Below are positions 42,156 to 51,600 of a DNA stretch of 64,000 bases, piece after piece. Origin of the DNA: Bradyrhizobium diazoefficiens (lineage in GTDB: Bacteria; Pseudomonadota; Alphaproteobacteria; Rhizobiales; Xanthobacteraceae); assembly GCF_016599855.1 (NCBI RefSeq), contig NZ_CP067041.1, positions 2,666,001-2,730,000 on the forward strand. The letters run 5' to 3'. The position numbers and the translations under genes were made by a program. Below the pieces are notes generated by a model. That model had not been told where the DNA came from. It made no database searches and saw only the letters and a program-made list of their open reading frames with translations. Each line of letters begins with the position of its first letter. Within the stretch, counting starts at the first letter, position 1.

Positions 42156-43330
42156 TGACGACGACAACGACGAGCACCGACAAAGCGCGAATGGGCGAGT
42201 TGGTGCGCTATTTCCTTCGGCTTGGGTGCCTGGGCTTTGGCGGGCCGGTGGCGCTGGTCGGCCAGATGGAGCGCGAACTCGTCAACGAGAAGAAGTGGCT
42301 GACGAAAGAGCAGATGCGCGAGGCCATCGCGATCTGCCAGTCGCTGCCGGGACCGCTGGCGATCCAGGTCGGGGTCTATGTTTCATATCTGCGCGCCGGC
42401 TTCTGGGGCGCCTGGGCCGGCGGCTGGGCCTTCATCCTGCCGAACTTCATTATCGTTGCCTCGCTCGGCGCACTCTATGTTTACCTCGGTGATCTCCAGC
42501 CCGTCACCGCCATCTTTTATGGGGTGAGCCCGGCGGTCATCGCGCTGATCCTGCATTCCTGCTACCGGCTTGCCAGGCTCGGTATGGAGGATTGGCTGCA
42601 ATGGGCCATTGCCGCGGTCTGCTTTGTCGTGACTGTGATCCTGCAGGCCGAGGTCGCGTTGCTGTTCATCGGCGCCGGCATCGTCGGCATTCTCTATTAC
42701 GGTTCGCTGTTCAAGCGTACGCCGGCGGCGTTGAGCGTCACCGCTCCGGTTCTGGCGCAGCTTGTGCCAACCGCGTCGAACTCGATCCTCGGAAAACTGC
42801 TGTTGTTCTTCCTCAAGGCAGGCTCGCTGACCTTCGGCAGCGGCCTCGTGATCGTGCCCTTCCTGGAGCAGGGTCTGGTGCAGCAGTTCGGTTGGCTTGA
42901 TCAAAGGCAGTTCCTGATCGCGGTCGCGATCGGGATGATCAGTCCCGGCCCGGTGGTGATCACCGCGACCTTCGTCGGCTATCTCGTTGCCGGCTTCTGG
43001 GGATCGCTGGTGTCGACCATCGGCATCTTCCTTCCGTCATTTTTGCTCGTGCTGATTGCGGCTCCTCTGCTGGCGCGGCACCGCGGCAATCCGAACGTGC
43101 AAGGCTTCGTCAAGGGCGCCTATGCCGCTGCGATCGGCACGATCCTTGGCGCCTGCGTTCTGCTCGGTCGCGTCGCGATCGGCGACTGGCTGACGGCGCT
43201 GATCGGACTTGTGTCGATCGCGATTCTGTTCCGCTGGAAGGTGAGCAATCCGCTGCTGATTGCCGCGACGGCGGCGGTCGGCCTGATCGCCTATCCGATC
43301 CTCCAGCCAGGATGGGTGATGGTGCACTAA
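42155..43330 (+). CDS. chrA: Chromate transporter ChrA
   Basis: 391 residues, the bidomain long-chain type with about ten to eleven membrane segments. Family signatures are LGCLGFGGPVALVGQMERE and EAIAICQSLPGPLAIQVGVYV in the first half, and LTFGSGLVIVPFLEQ with IGMISPGPVVITATFVGYL in the second. It exports chromate from the cytoplasm. The start overlaps the stop of the preceding gene by one base, so expression follows the operon promoter near 38650. Confidence 0.93.
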   Translation: MTTTTTSTDKARMGELVRYFLRLGCLGFGGPVALVGQMERELVNEKKWLTKEQMREAIAICQSLPGPLAIQVGVYVSYLRAGFWGAWAGGWAFILPNFIIVASLGALYVYLGDLQPVTAIFYGVSPAVIALILHSCYRLARLGMEDWLQWAIAAVCFVVTVILQAEVALLFIGAGIVGILYYGSLFKRTPAALSVTAPVLAQLVPTASNSILGKLLLFFLKAGSLTFGSGLVIVPFLEQGLVQQFGWLDQRQFLIAVAIGMISPGPVVITATFVGYLVAGFWGSLVSTIGIFLPSFLLVLIAAPLLARHRGNPNVQGFVKGAYAAAIGTILGACVLLGRVAIGDWLTALIGLVSIAILFRWKVSNPLLIAATAAVGLIAYPILQPGWVMVH

Positions 43331-43396
43331 AGCGCGAGAGGGACAGCACCTCTGTCGTTGCACCGATCAAGCCTCATCTCAGTGACGCGCTCTGGA

Positions 43397-43648
43397 TCAG
43401 ACTTCAGCGCGGTCACCGGATTCTCTCAAGGAAAAGCAAAGCCGCATAACGGTGTCATGGCCTTCGTTCGTTACGATGAGTTGCCATTCAAGGTCGCTGG
43501 GGTAATTGGCTGCCATGTCGCGCAGGCACTCGCCGGCCGTCTTGATCGCTAACTCGCGCACCGCCTCCGAAGTGGCGCAAAACTCGCCCACGGTATCGAC
43601 GATCAGCTTGCCATCGAGGATAGTGAAGAAATAGCGGCCTGCTTCCAT
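43397..43648 (-). CDS. DUF6894 family small protein
   Basis: 83 residues. It begins MEAGRYFFTILDGKLIVDTVGEF, matching the small DUF6894 proteins common in Bradyrhizobium. The function is unknown. The ATG at 43648 follows a GGAG site. A 33-base element in its leader is also found before the Crp gene at 43865-44557 (listed separately). Confidence 0.75.
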   Translation of the reverse strand: MEAGRYFFTILDGKLIVDTVGEFCATSEAVRELAIKTAGECLRDMAANYPSDLEWQLIVTNEGHDTVMRLCFSLRESGDRAEV

Positions 43649-43665
43649 AGGGCATGCTCCGGTCA

Positions 43666-43698
43666 AGGCGGGAGCGTGCAGCACTCTCAGTCACCGAC
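43666..43698 (-). promoter_or_regulatory. Leader element shared with the crp-type gene (copy A)
   Basis: On the minus strand GTCGGTGACTGAGAGT, seven bases, then GCTCCCGCCT, ending 17 bases before the DUF6894 start. Copy B has the same two blocks with a six-base spacer at 44580-44611. Confidence 0.55.
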
Positions 43699-43864
43699 AT
43701 AGCCAGGATCAGGACGGTGATGGCACCAGCGTAACATCAATGTCAGGTACCCGACACAGGAACTCAGAATTTTTTTCGACGGGCGCCTGGAACCCGGTCG
43801 TTGCGCTATTGCGTCGGCGAACTGCCCCTGAAACGAGGCCGCTGAAGCCGGTAAGCGATAGATG

Positions 43865-44557
43865 CTAATCGCTTGCCAGCAGTCGGTATTGGTCCTTGAC
43901 GGTCTGGTAACATTCGCATGCGGCCTCCTCGAGGCCAAGGACATCGAGTATCTCGATGTTCCCGCGTGTGTACCTGATGATCGCGGCTTGCTGCAGCGTG
44001 CGAGCGACGGTCGTAACGCTCGTTCGACGCACGCCGAGCATCTCCGCCAGAAATTCCTGCGTGAAGGGAAGCTGATCGCTTCCAGACAAATCCCGGGCAC
44101 GCAACAGCCAGCGGCAAAGTCGGGCCTCGATGTCATGGTTCGCCATACAGGCGGTCGACTGCTGCGCTTGTGCAAAGAGCGTCTGCTCGTGACGCATCGC
44201 AGCCGAGATGAGCGTTTCGGACTGCAGAGCCGTCCCCCTGAAAACGCCTTGATCGCAAATGATCGCATCGCCCGCCAACTGAACGATCGCTCTGCTGAAT
44301 GCTATTTTTCCGTCCAGCGCGGCGGCTATTCCGATTGCCCCATCACGGCCGACCATCGCGGCCTCCGTGACCTCTCCTGAACTAAGGGTCACAACAAGAG
44401 AGATGACTGCGCTCGTCGGGAAATACACCGTCTTTGTCGTATCGCCAGCTTCATAGAGCACCGTCTTTTGCTCGAGGTGGACCGTCCTGAGGTGAGGCTG
44501 GAGCGCCGCCAAATCGCTCGTCGAGAGCGAGGACAAAATGACATTGGACTGCAGCAT
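43865..44557 (-). CDS. Crp/Fnr-family transcriptional regulator (first of three)
   Basis: 230 residues. A cyclic-nucleotide-binding-like beta barrel (LRTVHLEQKTVLYEAGDTTKTVYF, GRDGAIGIAAAL) is followed by a Crp-type helix-turn-helix, FTQEFLAEMLGVRRTSVTTVARTLQQAAII. No four-Cys iron-sulfur pattern of FNR is seen, so it is not an oxygen sensor of that type. The effector is unknown. Its leader carries copy B of the shared element. The ATG at 44557 is used; a TTG further upstream is not convincing. Confidence 0.88.
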   Translation of the reverse strand: MLQSNVILSSLSTSDLAALQPHLRTVHLEQKTVLYEAGDTTKTVYFPTSAVISLVVTLSSGEVTEAAMVGRDGAIGIAAALDGKIAFSRAIVQLAGDAIICDQGVFRGTALQSETLISAAMRHEQTLFAQAQQSTACMANHDIEARLCRWLLRARDLSGSDQLPFTQEFLAEMLGVRRTSVTTVARTLQQAAIIRYTRGNIEILDVLGLEEAACECYQTVKDQYRLLASD

Positions 44558-44579
44558 TGTCGTGCTCGCGTCTCGCAAC

Positions 44580-44611
44580 AGGCGGGAGCACAAAAACTCT
44601 CAGTCACCGAC
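44580..44611 (-). promoter_or_regulatory. Leader element shared with the DUF6894 gene (copy B)
   Basis: On the minus strand GTCGGTGACTGAGAGT, six bases, then GCTCCCGCCT, ending 22 bases before the regulator start. The 16-base block is identical to copy A. Confidence 0.55.
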
Positions 44612-44784
44612 GCCCTGAGTCGTGATCGGCAATACCGACGGGTAACACGGAACCTGCGCGGGCTAAGTACGCTGGACGACATAGGCTGACGCATCCTGGA
44701 GCTTATTTCCGCGCTGAGTCGGCTGCCAGACGGAAATTGGCGTGCAGCAGGACTAAATTGTCTGAAAACCCGAAGGAGGAGCCA

Positions 44785-44991
44785 ATGGGAGCAATTCGGC
44801 GGAGGGTTAAACACGCATTGACGTTCGAGGAGCGGTTGGCGGAAGAGGCCAGGCGCTTTACTGAAGCGGCTGGGAGAGAGCCGCCCGGCAGCAAGGCTCG
44901 GGAATTGCTGCTCAGACGCGCCAGGCAGGCGGAGACCGCGTCTCATATGAACAACTGGCTGCGCTCAAGCGGCCTGCAGCAACCGAAATGA
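44785..44991 (+). CDS. Small charged protein, function unknown
   Basis: 68 residues, rich in Arg and Glu and probably helical (ALTFEERLAEEARRFTEAAGREPPGSKARELLLRRARQAE). A strong AAGGAGG ribosome-binding site precedes the ATG at 44785. The stop overlaps the next start (ATGA). It resembles small stress-associated proteins of rhizobia in style only. It is divergent from the Crp gene. Confidence 0.6.
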   Translation: MGAIRRRVKHALTFEERLAEEARRFTEAAGREPPGSKARELLLRRARQAETASHMNNWLRSSGLQQPK

Positions 44992-45173
44992 ATCCTAGAG
45001 TCCTGCTCCTCGGTTCTCGCGCCAAGCTCTCGATGGTTTGTCTTGGCCTGATCGATAATGAGGAAGCGTTGGCACTGGCGAGGCGCATTGCAGATGGCAC
45101 GGGGCGTACCATCAGCGTCAGGGATGCGAACGGCAAGATCATAGAAACGGTTAGAGCGGCACCAAAAAATTAG
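44988..45173 (+). CDS. Small protein, function unknown
   Basis: 61 residues starting at an ATG that overlaps the previous stop. The sequence (NNEEALALARRIADGTGRTISVRDANGKIIETVRA, starting from a D at the first position) is compact and protein-like, but I do not recognise it. The overlap with the gene before it suggests a two-gene operon. Confidence 0.5.
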   Translation: MNPRVLLLGSRAKLSMVCLGLIDNEEALALARRIADGTGRTISVRDANGKIIETVRAAPKN

Positions 45174-45177
45174 AACC

Positions 45178-45214
45178 GGCGGCGGATCGCTCCGCGCGGG
45201 CGTGACGATTTCGA
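45178..45214. repeat. Dispersed hairpin repeat (copy 1)
   Basis: GGCGGAT, loop, CTCCGCGCGGG followed by a GTGACGATTTCGATG-like tail. It is closely similar to the sequence at 59443-59480. Together they look like two members of one repeat family. Confidence 0.45.
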
Positions 45215-45471
45215 TGCGGCCCGTTTTTCCACACCGAGGAGCGTTAGTTCAGGCGAGTCCCGATCATCAAGCTGCGACCGGCTTCGAGTTACCTCTGCAA
45301 AAGAATCGGATGACGGCCGAAAGGGGCAATTGTTGACAGTGCGAGAGCAAGCGCCTGCGTCTGCTCTGGGCAAAAGCTGTCGTCGCGCAGCAGGCCGCGG
45401 TAGCCCGCTACGGTCCAGAGGACAGAAGCGGACGAGCATGGCTGATATGAAATGGCCCCAACCGAGAAGCT

Positions 45472-45558
45472 TTATTGATGTGGTGGTGGCGTCGTGTTGA
45501 GCAGCTGAGACATGGCCGTAACGACCTGCGCAGGCGCGAATGGCTTGTTAAAAGAACG
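45472..45558 (-). pseudogene. Remnant of a response-regulator receiver domain
   Basis: The minus strand reads KPFAPAQVVTAMSQLLN, then TTPPPHQ and a stop, which is the usual C-terminal end of rhizobial receiver domains (KPF plus the last helix). An in-frame stop lies just four codons upstream of the KPF. No start or acceptor Asp is present, so this is a fragment. Confidence 0.4.
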
Positions 45559-45705
45559 CTATTCAATGCACTCGGACGCGGCCGCGAACTACAGGTTGAA
45601 CACTGTGCTCATTCGTGCGTTATTACACTACCACCATGGGAGAACCCCGGGCGTAGGTGGCTGAGAGACATGTTGCGCTCCCGCCTTTATGGAAGGTCGC
45701 GCACC

Positions 45706-46470
45706 ATGCCACATCGCAAGCTGATCACGCGATTGCAGTCCGTCGCCGGTCTGTCGCAGCAAGATCAAGTGCGGCTTACAAGGATGCCGTACAAGATTAA
45801 GACGCTTGAGAACGGCGATTACCTCTTGCGCGAGGGCGACAGGCCGACTCATTCGACGGTTGTCATGAGCGGATTCCTTTCTCGTCAGCGGGTGATCTCC
45901 GACCGAAATCAAATCTCATCATTCTATATACCTGGCGATATGCCGGATCTTCACAGTTTACACTTGCCTCTTATGGATCATGAACTCTGCAGCGTCGGCA
46001 GTTCGACTGTCGCATCTGTGCCTCACGCTTATTTCAGAGACGTAATGAGCGAATCGCCCGGACTTACGCAGGCATTTTGGCGCGAGACCGTGATCCATGC
46101 TGCGATTTATCGCGAATGGGTTGAAAATCTTGGCGCTCGCCGAGCCTTGGGCAGGATTGCGCATCTCCTGTGTGAACTCGCCACCCGGCTAGAGCTCGTT
46201 GAACTGCTCGACAACGACAGCTTCGATCTGCCCTTTACACAACAGAACGTTGCCGACGCGTGCGGACTGTCGGTAGTACATGTGAACAGGACAGTTCAGG
46301 AGCTCAGAAACGAGGGCCTTATCGAGTGGGAGCATGGCAGCGTTCGGCTTCGTGACCGGACTGCATTGGAAGAAGTGGCCGAGTTCAGTGGGTATTATCT
46401 TCACGCGCTGGAAACGGCCCGTTCACCAAGCGTGAAGGCGAGACTCCCAGAGAAGCAGAACCGGGCTTAG
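45706..46470 (+). CDS. Crp/Fnr-family transcriptional regulator (second of three)
   Basis: 254 residues. The N-terminal barrel has LRMPYKIKTLENGDYLLREGDRPTHSTVVMSGF-like text (from position about 26). The HTH is FTQQNVADACGLSVVHVNRTVQELRNEGLI. A Cys pair near LMDHELCSVGS is not the FNR cluster. It belongs to the same branch as the third regulator at 46522. A GGAAGG site precedes the ATG at 45706; longer in-frame starts at 45670 and 45475 look unconserved. Confidence 0.85.
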   Translation: MPHRKLITRLQSVAGLSQQDQVRLTRMPYKIKTLENGDYLLREGDRPTHSTVVMSGFLSRQRVISDRNQISSFYIPGDMPDLHSLHLPLMDHELCSVGSSTVASVPHAYFRDVMSESPGLTQAFWRETVIHAAIYREWVENLGARRALGRIAHLLCELATRLELVELLDNDSFDLPFTQQNVADACGLSVVHVNRTVQELRNEGLIEWEHGSVRLRDRTALEEVAEFSGYYLHALETARSPSVKARLPEKQNRA

Positions 46471-46521
46471 AAATCGGCTCGTGTGGTCCGATAGACTTTG
46501 CTGACACACGCAGAACTGCAG

Positions 46522-47235
46522 TTACAAGTTTTGAAGATGCAGGTAGTGCTGATTGAATTGTCCGGCAGCCCGCAGACCGTTCACATCGAGCACTCTGATG
46601 CTTCCGCGGCGCAAATCGATCAAACCCTCCTCTTGCAGTTTCGCTAGCGAAGAATTGACATGTTGCCGTCCGAGCCCGACGGCATCGGCAAGGTCCGCCT
46701 GTCGGATATGAATATCGCAGCCCTCAGGGGTGGCAAGACCAACCGTTTCGAGTCTCATGCACAGTTCGCTCAATAAGTGCGCTAGCCTCTCGTAGGAGGA
46801 GCGCGTCGCCACATTCATCAACCATTCGCGCAGCGTGCTCTCGTCGACCAGCGTGCCCCACCAGAGCGCTCGCGTAATCCGCGGCTCGGTATCGAACAGA
46901 TGGACAAGCTTTTCTCTTGAGATGTAAGTGAGGGTCAAATTCGTCAGCGCAGCGATGCTGTGATCCATCTTATCCAGCAAAAAGGCGTGCAGGTCGCATA
47001 GATCCCCCGGCACCATGATGCCGACGATCTGACGCTCTCCCGCCTCCGTCAGCTTGTAGCGGCAAGCCAGCCCCTCCAGAATGAGAGCCACCGTGGCGGG
47101 CTTGTCGCCTTGCCTGATCACATCGCGGCCAGCATCCACGCCAAGCTTTTGCCCCGACAGCCCACTCACGGCGTCGATTTCCGCTTCGGACAGTGCGGCA
47201 AAACGTTTCAGTTTCAGCACCAGCGGATTTTGCAT
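46522..47235 (-). CDS. Crp/Fnr-family transcriptional regulator (third of three)
   Basis: 237 residues. The effector barrel (VIRQGDKPATVALILEGLACRYKL, GERQIVGIMVPGDLCDLHAFLL) and the helix-turn-helix RQADLADAVGLGRQHVNSSLAKLQEEGLI are intact. It is convergent with the second regulator, 51 bases away, and the two share the same architecture, so they may come from an old duplication. The target genes are unknown; the copper efflux group starts about 230 bases further on. Confidence 0.88.
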   Translation of the reverse strand: MQNPLVLKLKRFAALSEAEIDAVSGLSGQKLGVDAGRDVIRQGDKPATVALILEGLACRYKLTEAGERQIVGIMVPGDLCDLHAFLLDKMDHSIAALTNLTLTYISREKLVHLFDTEPRITRALWWGTLVDESTLREWLMNVATRSSYERLAHLLSELCMRLETVGLATPEGCDIHIRQADLADAVGLGRQHVNSSLAKLQEEGLIDLRRGSIRVLDVNGLRAAGQFNQHYLHLQNL

Positions 47236-47460
47236 CCGGCGATGCCAGCACGAAGTTCAGTGATCGTCAACCGCGCAGCTTGTCGAAATCCTGCAACGAT
47301 CCATTGAAAAGCCCACGAAAACGGCTCCTGCGCCAGTGGAGTGGCGCAAGCTCGGCCCGCACTCGAAGATGCCCGGCCTCGCGGGTGTCCGATATGGCGC
47401 CAGATTCGGACAAACCATATTGAGGGAGCGGAGCCGGGTTCGCTCCCAAGATCGCCCTAC

Positions 47461-48606
47461 CTAATGTCCCATCGCCGATGGTTTATTCATCATGCGCAAC
47501 ATCGCCGGACCGCCGGTCCTCAGGAAACGCCAAACCAAAAGGGCGCCTAAGCCGAGGAACGCGACGTTGAGCCAAGTAGTGTAATTCCAACTTATCGACG
47601 CCTCGACCACGCGCGCGTTGTGCTGCGCCGGCACCAGACCGAGTGCGCCGAAGATCGCTTCCACTACAAGCGCTGCCCCCGCCATTGCCGCGTAAAACGT
47701 GGCGAACAGGAAGCCCGCCATCCTTAGCCCGTAATATTTCCGGTAGATGTTCAGGACCGGGATCACGATCAGATCGGCCAGGATGAACGCGATCACCCCG
47801 CCGAAGCTGATGCCTCCGTTCCAAAGAACGGCAGCCAGCGGGATGTTGCCGACCGAGCAGACGAAGGAGAGCACGGCGACCAGCGGGCCGATGATCGGGC
47901 CCCACACCTTCGCGAGCGTCGGATGATCGACAAGGAAGAACGACTGCCAGAACGCTTGGGGCACCCACGCGGCCAGCGCGCCGGCGATGAGAAGGCCGCC
48001 GACGATGTCCAGCCAGACCGAGGCCCCGTCCATGACGAAGTAGTGGCTGACCGCGGTTAGACCCTTATCGGACGTGAGCCTTTGCCAGAGCGAGCCGCCT
48101 TCGGTGACCGACATGTCCATTTCGGCGTGGCCCTCCATCCGGCCGGCGACCCCACGGTCCGCCTGTCGCTTGGCGCTCTCCAGCAGGCTCGGAGAAAGGA
48201 AGCTCCGGAACTGCAGCACCAGCAGCAGCACCATGACCGGCGCGCCGATGAATTCGGCCAACATGAACTGCCAGCCCAGGAAAACCAGCATGATGATGCT
48301 CAGCTCAAGCACCAGGTTGGTAGAGGCCATTTCGAAAGCCATGGCCGCAGTGAAATTCGCACCCTTTCGGAACAGCGAGCGGGCAAGCGCGACAGCGGCG
48401 TAGGAGCAGGATGATGATGCCGCGCCCAGCCCCAGGGCCGTCGCAATCGATCGGGCATGGTCGTCCGGCAGCAGGCGGCTCATTTCGCGATGGGACACGA
48501 CGGCCTGCACCGCCGCGGACAGCGCGAAGCCGAGGATCAGCGGCCACAGGATCTCCCATCCCATGGCGAAGGCCATGCCGAGCGCATGCAGCAGCGAGTC
48601 CGTCAT
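47461..48606 (-). CDS. YraQ/DUF318-type permease
   Basis: 381 residues with about eight membrane helices. Family features are LGLGAASSSCSYAAVALARSLFRKGA with adjacent cysteines, and CSVGNIPLAAVLWNGGISFGGVIAFILADLIVIPVLNIYRKYYG. Some members are linked to metal efflux, others to arsenic methylation products, so the substrate is uncertain. A hydrophilic loop with His and Met (RMEGHAEMDMSVTEGG) could contact metal. The ATG at 48606 follows an AGGATAGG site. It lies 91 bases downstream of cusA on the same strand. Confidence 0.82.
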   Translation of the reverse strand: MTDSLLHALGMAFAMGWEILWPLILGFALSAAVQAVVSHREMSRLLPDDHARSIATALGLGAASSSCSYAAVALARSLFRKGANFTAAMAFEMASTNLVLELSIIMLVFLGWQFMLAEFIGAPVMVLLLVLQFRSFLSPSLLESAKRQADRGVAGRMEGHAEMDMSVTEGGSLWQRLTSDKGLTAVSHYFVMDGASVWLDIVGGLLIAGALAAWVPQAFWQSFFLVDHPTLAKVWGPIIGPLVAVLSFVCSVGNIPLAAVLWNGGISFGGVIAFILADLIVIPVLNIYRKYYGLRMAGFLFATFYAAMAGAALVVEAIFGALGLVPAQHNARVVEASISWNYTTWLNVAFLGLGALLVWRFLRTGGPAMLRMMNKPSAMGH

Positions 48607-48696
48607 TTCGAACCTATCCTTGCCAACATGAGGCGACAACGTGAGACCACCTCTTATGGTTCGGTACTCAGCGCATGTCGTGCATCATGGTTCACC

Positions 48697-51600
48697 TCAT
48701 TCGGCTGGCTCCGGGATTCGTATTTTCCTTGCGGTGGCCTTCGTCTTGGCCCGCGGTTGCGGCTTGCCGGCGGGAGGCAACCGGAAGCCCTTGACCAGCC
48801 CGAAGATCGCCGGGATCACGATTAGCGTGAGCAGGGTCGACGAGATCATGCCGCCGATCATCGGAACGGCGATGCGCTGCATGATCTCGGACCCGGTGCC
48901 GGTGCTCCACATGATCGGCAGCAGTCCCGCCATGATCGCCACCACCGTCATCATCTTCGGCCGCACGCGCTCGACCGCGCCTTCCATGATGGCTTCGCGG
49001 AGATCGGTCCGGCTCAACGTTCGTCCCTCGGCGGCGCGGCGCTCCCTAATCTCCGAAAGCGCCTGGTTGAGGTAGATCAGCATCACCACGCCGGTCTCGG
49101 CGGCGACGCCGGCGAGCGCGATGAAGCCGACGGCGACCGCCACGGAGAGGTTGAACCCGAGCCACCACATCAGCCACAGCCCGCCGACCAGCGCGAACGG
49201 CAGCGACAGCATGACGATCATCGTCTCCGTGACCGACCTGAAGTTGAGGTACAGCAGCAGGAAAATGATGAGCAGCGTCGCAGGCACGACGATCTTCAGG
49301 CGGGCCATGGCGCGCTCCAGATATTCGTACTGGCCGCTCCAGACCACGTAGTACCCCGGCGGAAATTGGATGCTGGCTTGGACCGCGCGCTGCGCGTCCG
49401 CGACGTAGCCGCCTAGATCGCGGTCGCGGATGTCGACGTAGATGTAGCTCGCGAGCTGGGCGTTCTCGGTCCGGATCGACGTTGGGCCACGCGCGATCTG
49501 GACGGTGGCGACTTCCGCGAGCGGCACGGCCCCTCCGGCCGGCATGGGAACGAGGATGTCGCTTGCGATCTTCTTCGGATCGTCCCGAAGGTCGCGTGGG
49601 TAGCGCATGTTCACAGTGAAGCGCTGCCGGCCCTCGACGGTGGTCGTGACCGCCTGTCCCCCAAGGGCGGTGGCGATGGTATCCTGGACGTCCTGGACCA
49701 TGATGCCGTAGCGCGCGAGCGCCGACCGGTCAGGCGTGATTTCGAGGTAGTAGCCGCCGATCCCGCGCTCAGCATAGGCGGACGAAGTCCCGGGCACCGC
49801 CCGCAGCACCGGCTCGATCTGCTTGGCGAGCCTGTCGATCTCGGCGAGATCGGTACCGATCACCTTAACGCCCACTGGCGTCCGGATTCCGGTCGAGAGC
49901 ATGTCGATGCGCGCCTTGATCGGCATCGTCCAGGCGTTGGAGACGCCAGGAAATTGCAGCGCCTTGTCCATCTCGGCGATCAGGCTGTCGACGGTGAGGC
50001 CTGGCCGCCATTGCTCCTTCGGCTTCAGGTTGATGACCGTCTCGAACATCTCAGTCGGCGCCGGATCGGTCGACGTCTCGGCCCGCCCGGCCTTGCCGAA
50101 GACCGACGCCACTTCCGGAAATGACTTGATGATCCGATCCTGCATCTGCATCAGTTCGGCGGCTTTGGTCACCGAGATGCCCGGCAGCGTGGTCGGCATG
50201 TAGAGCAGCGTTCCCTCGTTGAGGTTCGGCATGAACTCGGTGCCGAGCTGCCGGGCGGGCCAGACCGTGACGGCGAGCGCGCCGATCGCGAGCAGGATGA
50301 CAAGGGTCTTTGCCCGCAGCACGCCCTTAATGAGGGGGCGGTAGATCCAGATCAGGAACCGGTTGATCGGATTCCTGTGCTCCGGAACGATCCGCCCGCG
50401 AACGAAGATCACCATCAGCGCCGGCACCAGCGTGACCGACAGCAGCGCGGCGGCTGCCATCGAGAACGTCTTGGTGAAGGCGAGCGGGCTGAACAGCCGC
50501 CCCTCCTGCGACTCCAGCGTGAAGATCGGCACGAACGAGACCGTGATGATCAGCAGGCTGAAGAACAGCGGCGGCCCAACTTCCGAAGCGGCGTCGATCA
50601 GGATCGCGCTCCGCGACTTGCCCGGCTCGGCTCGCTCCAGGTGCTTGTGAGCATTCTCGATCATGACGATGGCGGCGTCGATCATGGCCCCGACGGCGAT
50701 GGCGATGCCGCCGAGGCTCATGATGTTCGAGCCGATCCCAAGCAGTTTCATCGCGCCGAATGCCATGAGGACGCCGACCGGCAGCATCAGGATGGCGACG
50801 AGGGCGCTGCGGATGTGCAGCAGGAAAACCACGCAGACCAGCGCGACGACGAGGCTTTCTTCGAAAAGCGTGTGCTTGAGCGTGTCGATGGCGGCGTAGA
50901 TCAGGTTCGACCGGTCATAGACCGGCACGATCTCGACGGATTTCGGCAGGCTGGTGGCGATCTCCTTGAACCGTTTCTTGACGTTCTCGATGACGTCGAG
51001 CGCGTTCATGCCGAAGCGTTGCAGGACGATGCCGCCGGCGACTTCTCCCTCGCCGTTGAGCTCGGTGATGCCGCGCCGCTCGTCGGGACCCAGTTCGACC
51101 CGGGACACGTCCCGCAACAGCACGGGCGTGCCCTTGTCGGTCTTCAGGACGACGTTGCCGAGATCGTCGATGCCTTTCAGGTAGCCCCGGCCTCGGATCA
51201 CGTACTCGAACTCCGACAGCTCGACGGTCCGTCCGCCGACGTCGGCATTGCTGGCGCGGATCGCGTCGCGGATCTTCTGCATGGTGATGCCGAGGTCGCG
51301 CATGCGCTGCGGATCGAGGACCACGTTGTACTGCTTCACGAATCCGCCGACGCTGGCGACTTCGGCCACGCCCTCCGCCTTGGCGAGCGCGAATTTGAGA
51401 TTCCAGTCCTGGATGGTCCGCGTGTCGGCGAGATTGAGTTCTTTGGACATCACTGCGTATTGGTAGACCCAGCCGACGCCGGTCGCGTCCGGGCCGATGG
51501 TCGGCGTCACGCCCGCGGGCAGCCGCGACGCCGCTCCATTGAGGAACTCGAGCACCCGCGAGCGCGCCCAGTAGATGTCGGTGCCGTCCTCGAAGATCAC

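Larger units (their letters stand above)
45174..45705. other. Intergenic region with a dispersed repeat and a receiver-domain remnant
   Basis: About 530 bases without an intact gene. It starts with a hairpin-forming repeat (45178-45214) and contains a minus-strand receiver fragment at 45472-45558. A TTGACA at 45333-45338 has no matching -10. It looks like a decayed region. Confidence 0.5.

Noticed and set aside
44580-44611. Resemblance of the shared leader (CTGAGA) to a TPP riboswitch core
   Set aside because: The other conserved TPP elements (the CTGATCTGG-type segment and helix partners) are missing.
44649-44673. EcfG-like GGAAC-N16-CGCT upstream of the small gene at 44785
   Set aside because: One mismatch in the -10 part, and such near matches are expected by chance in this base composition.
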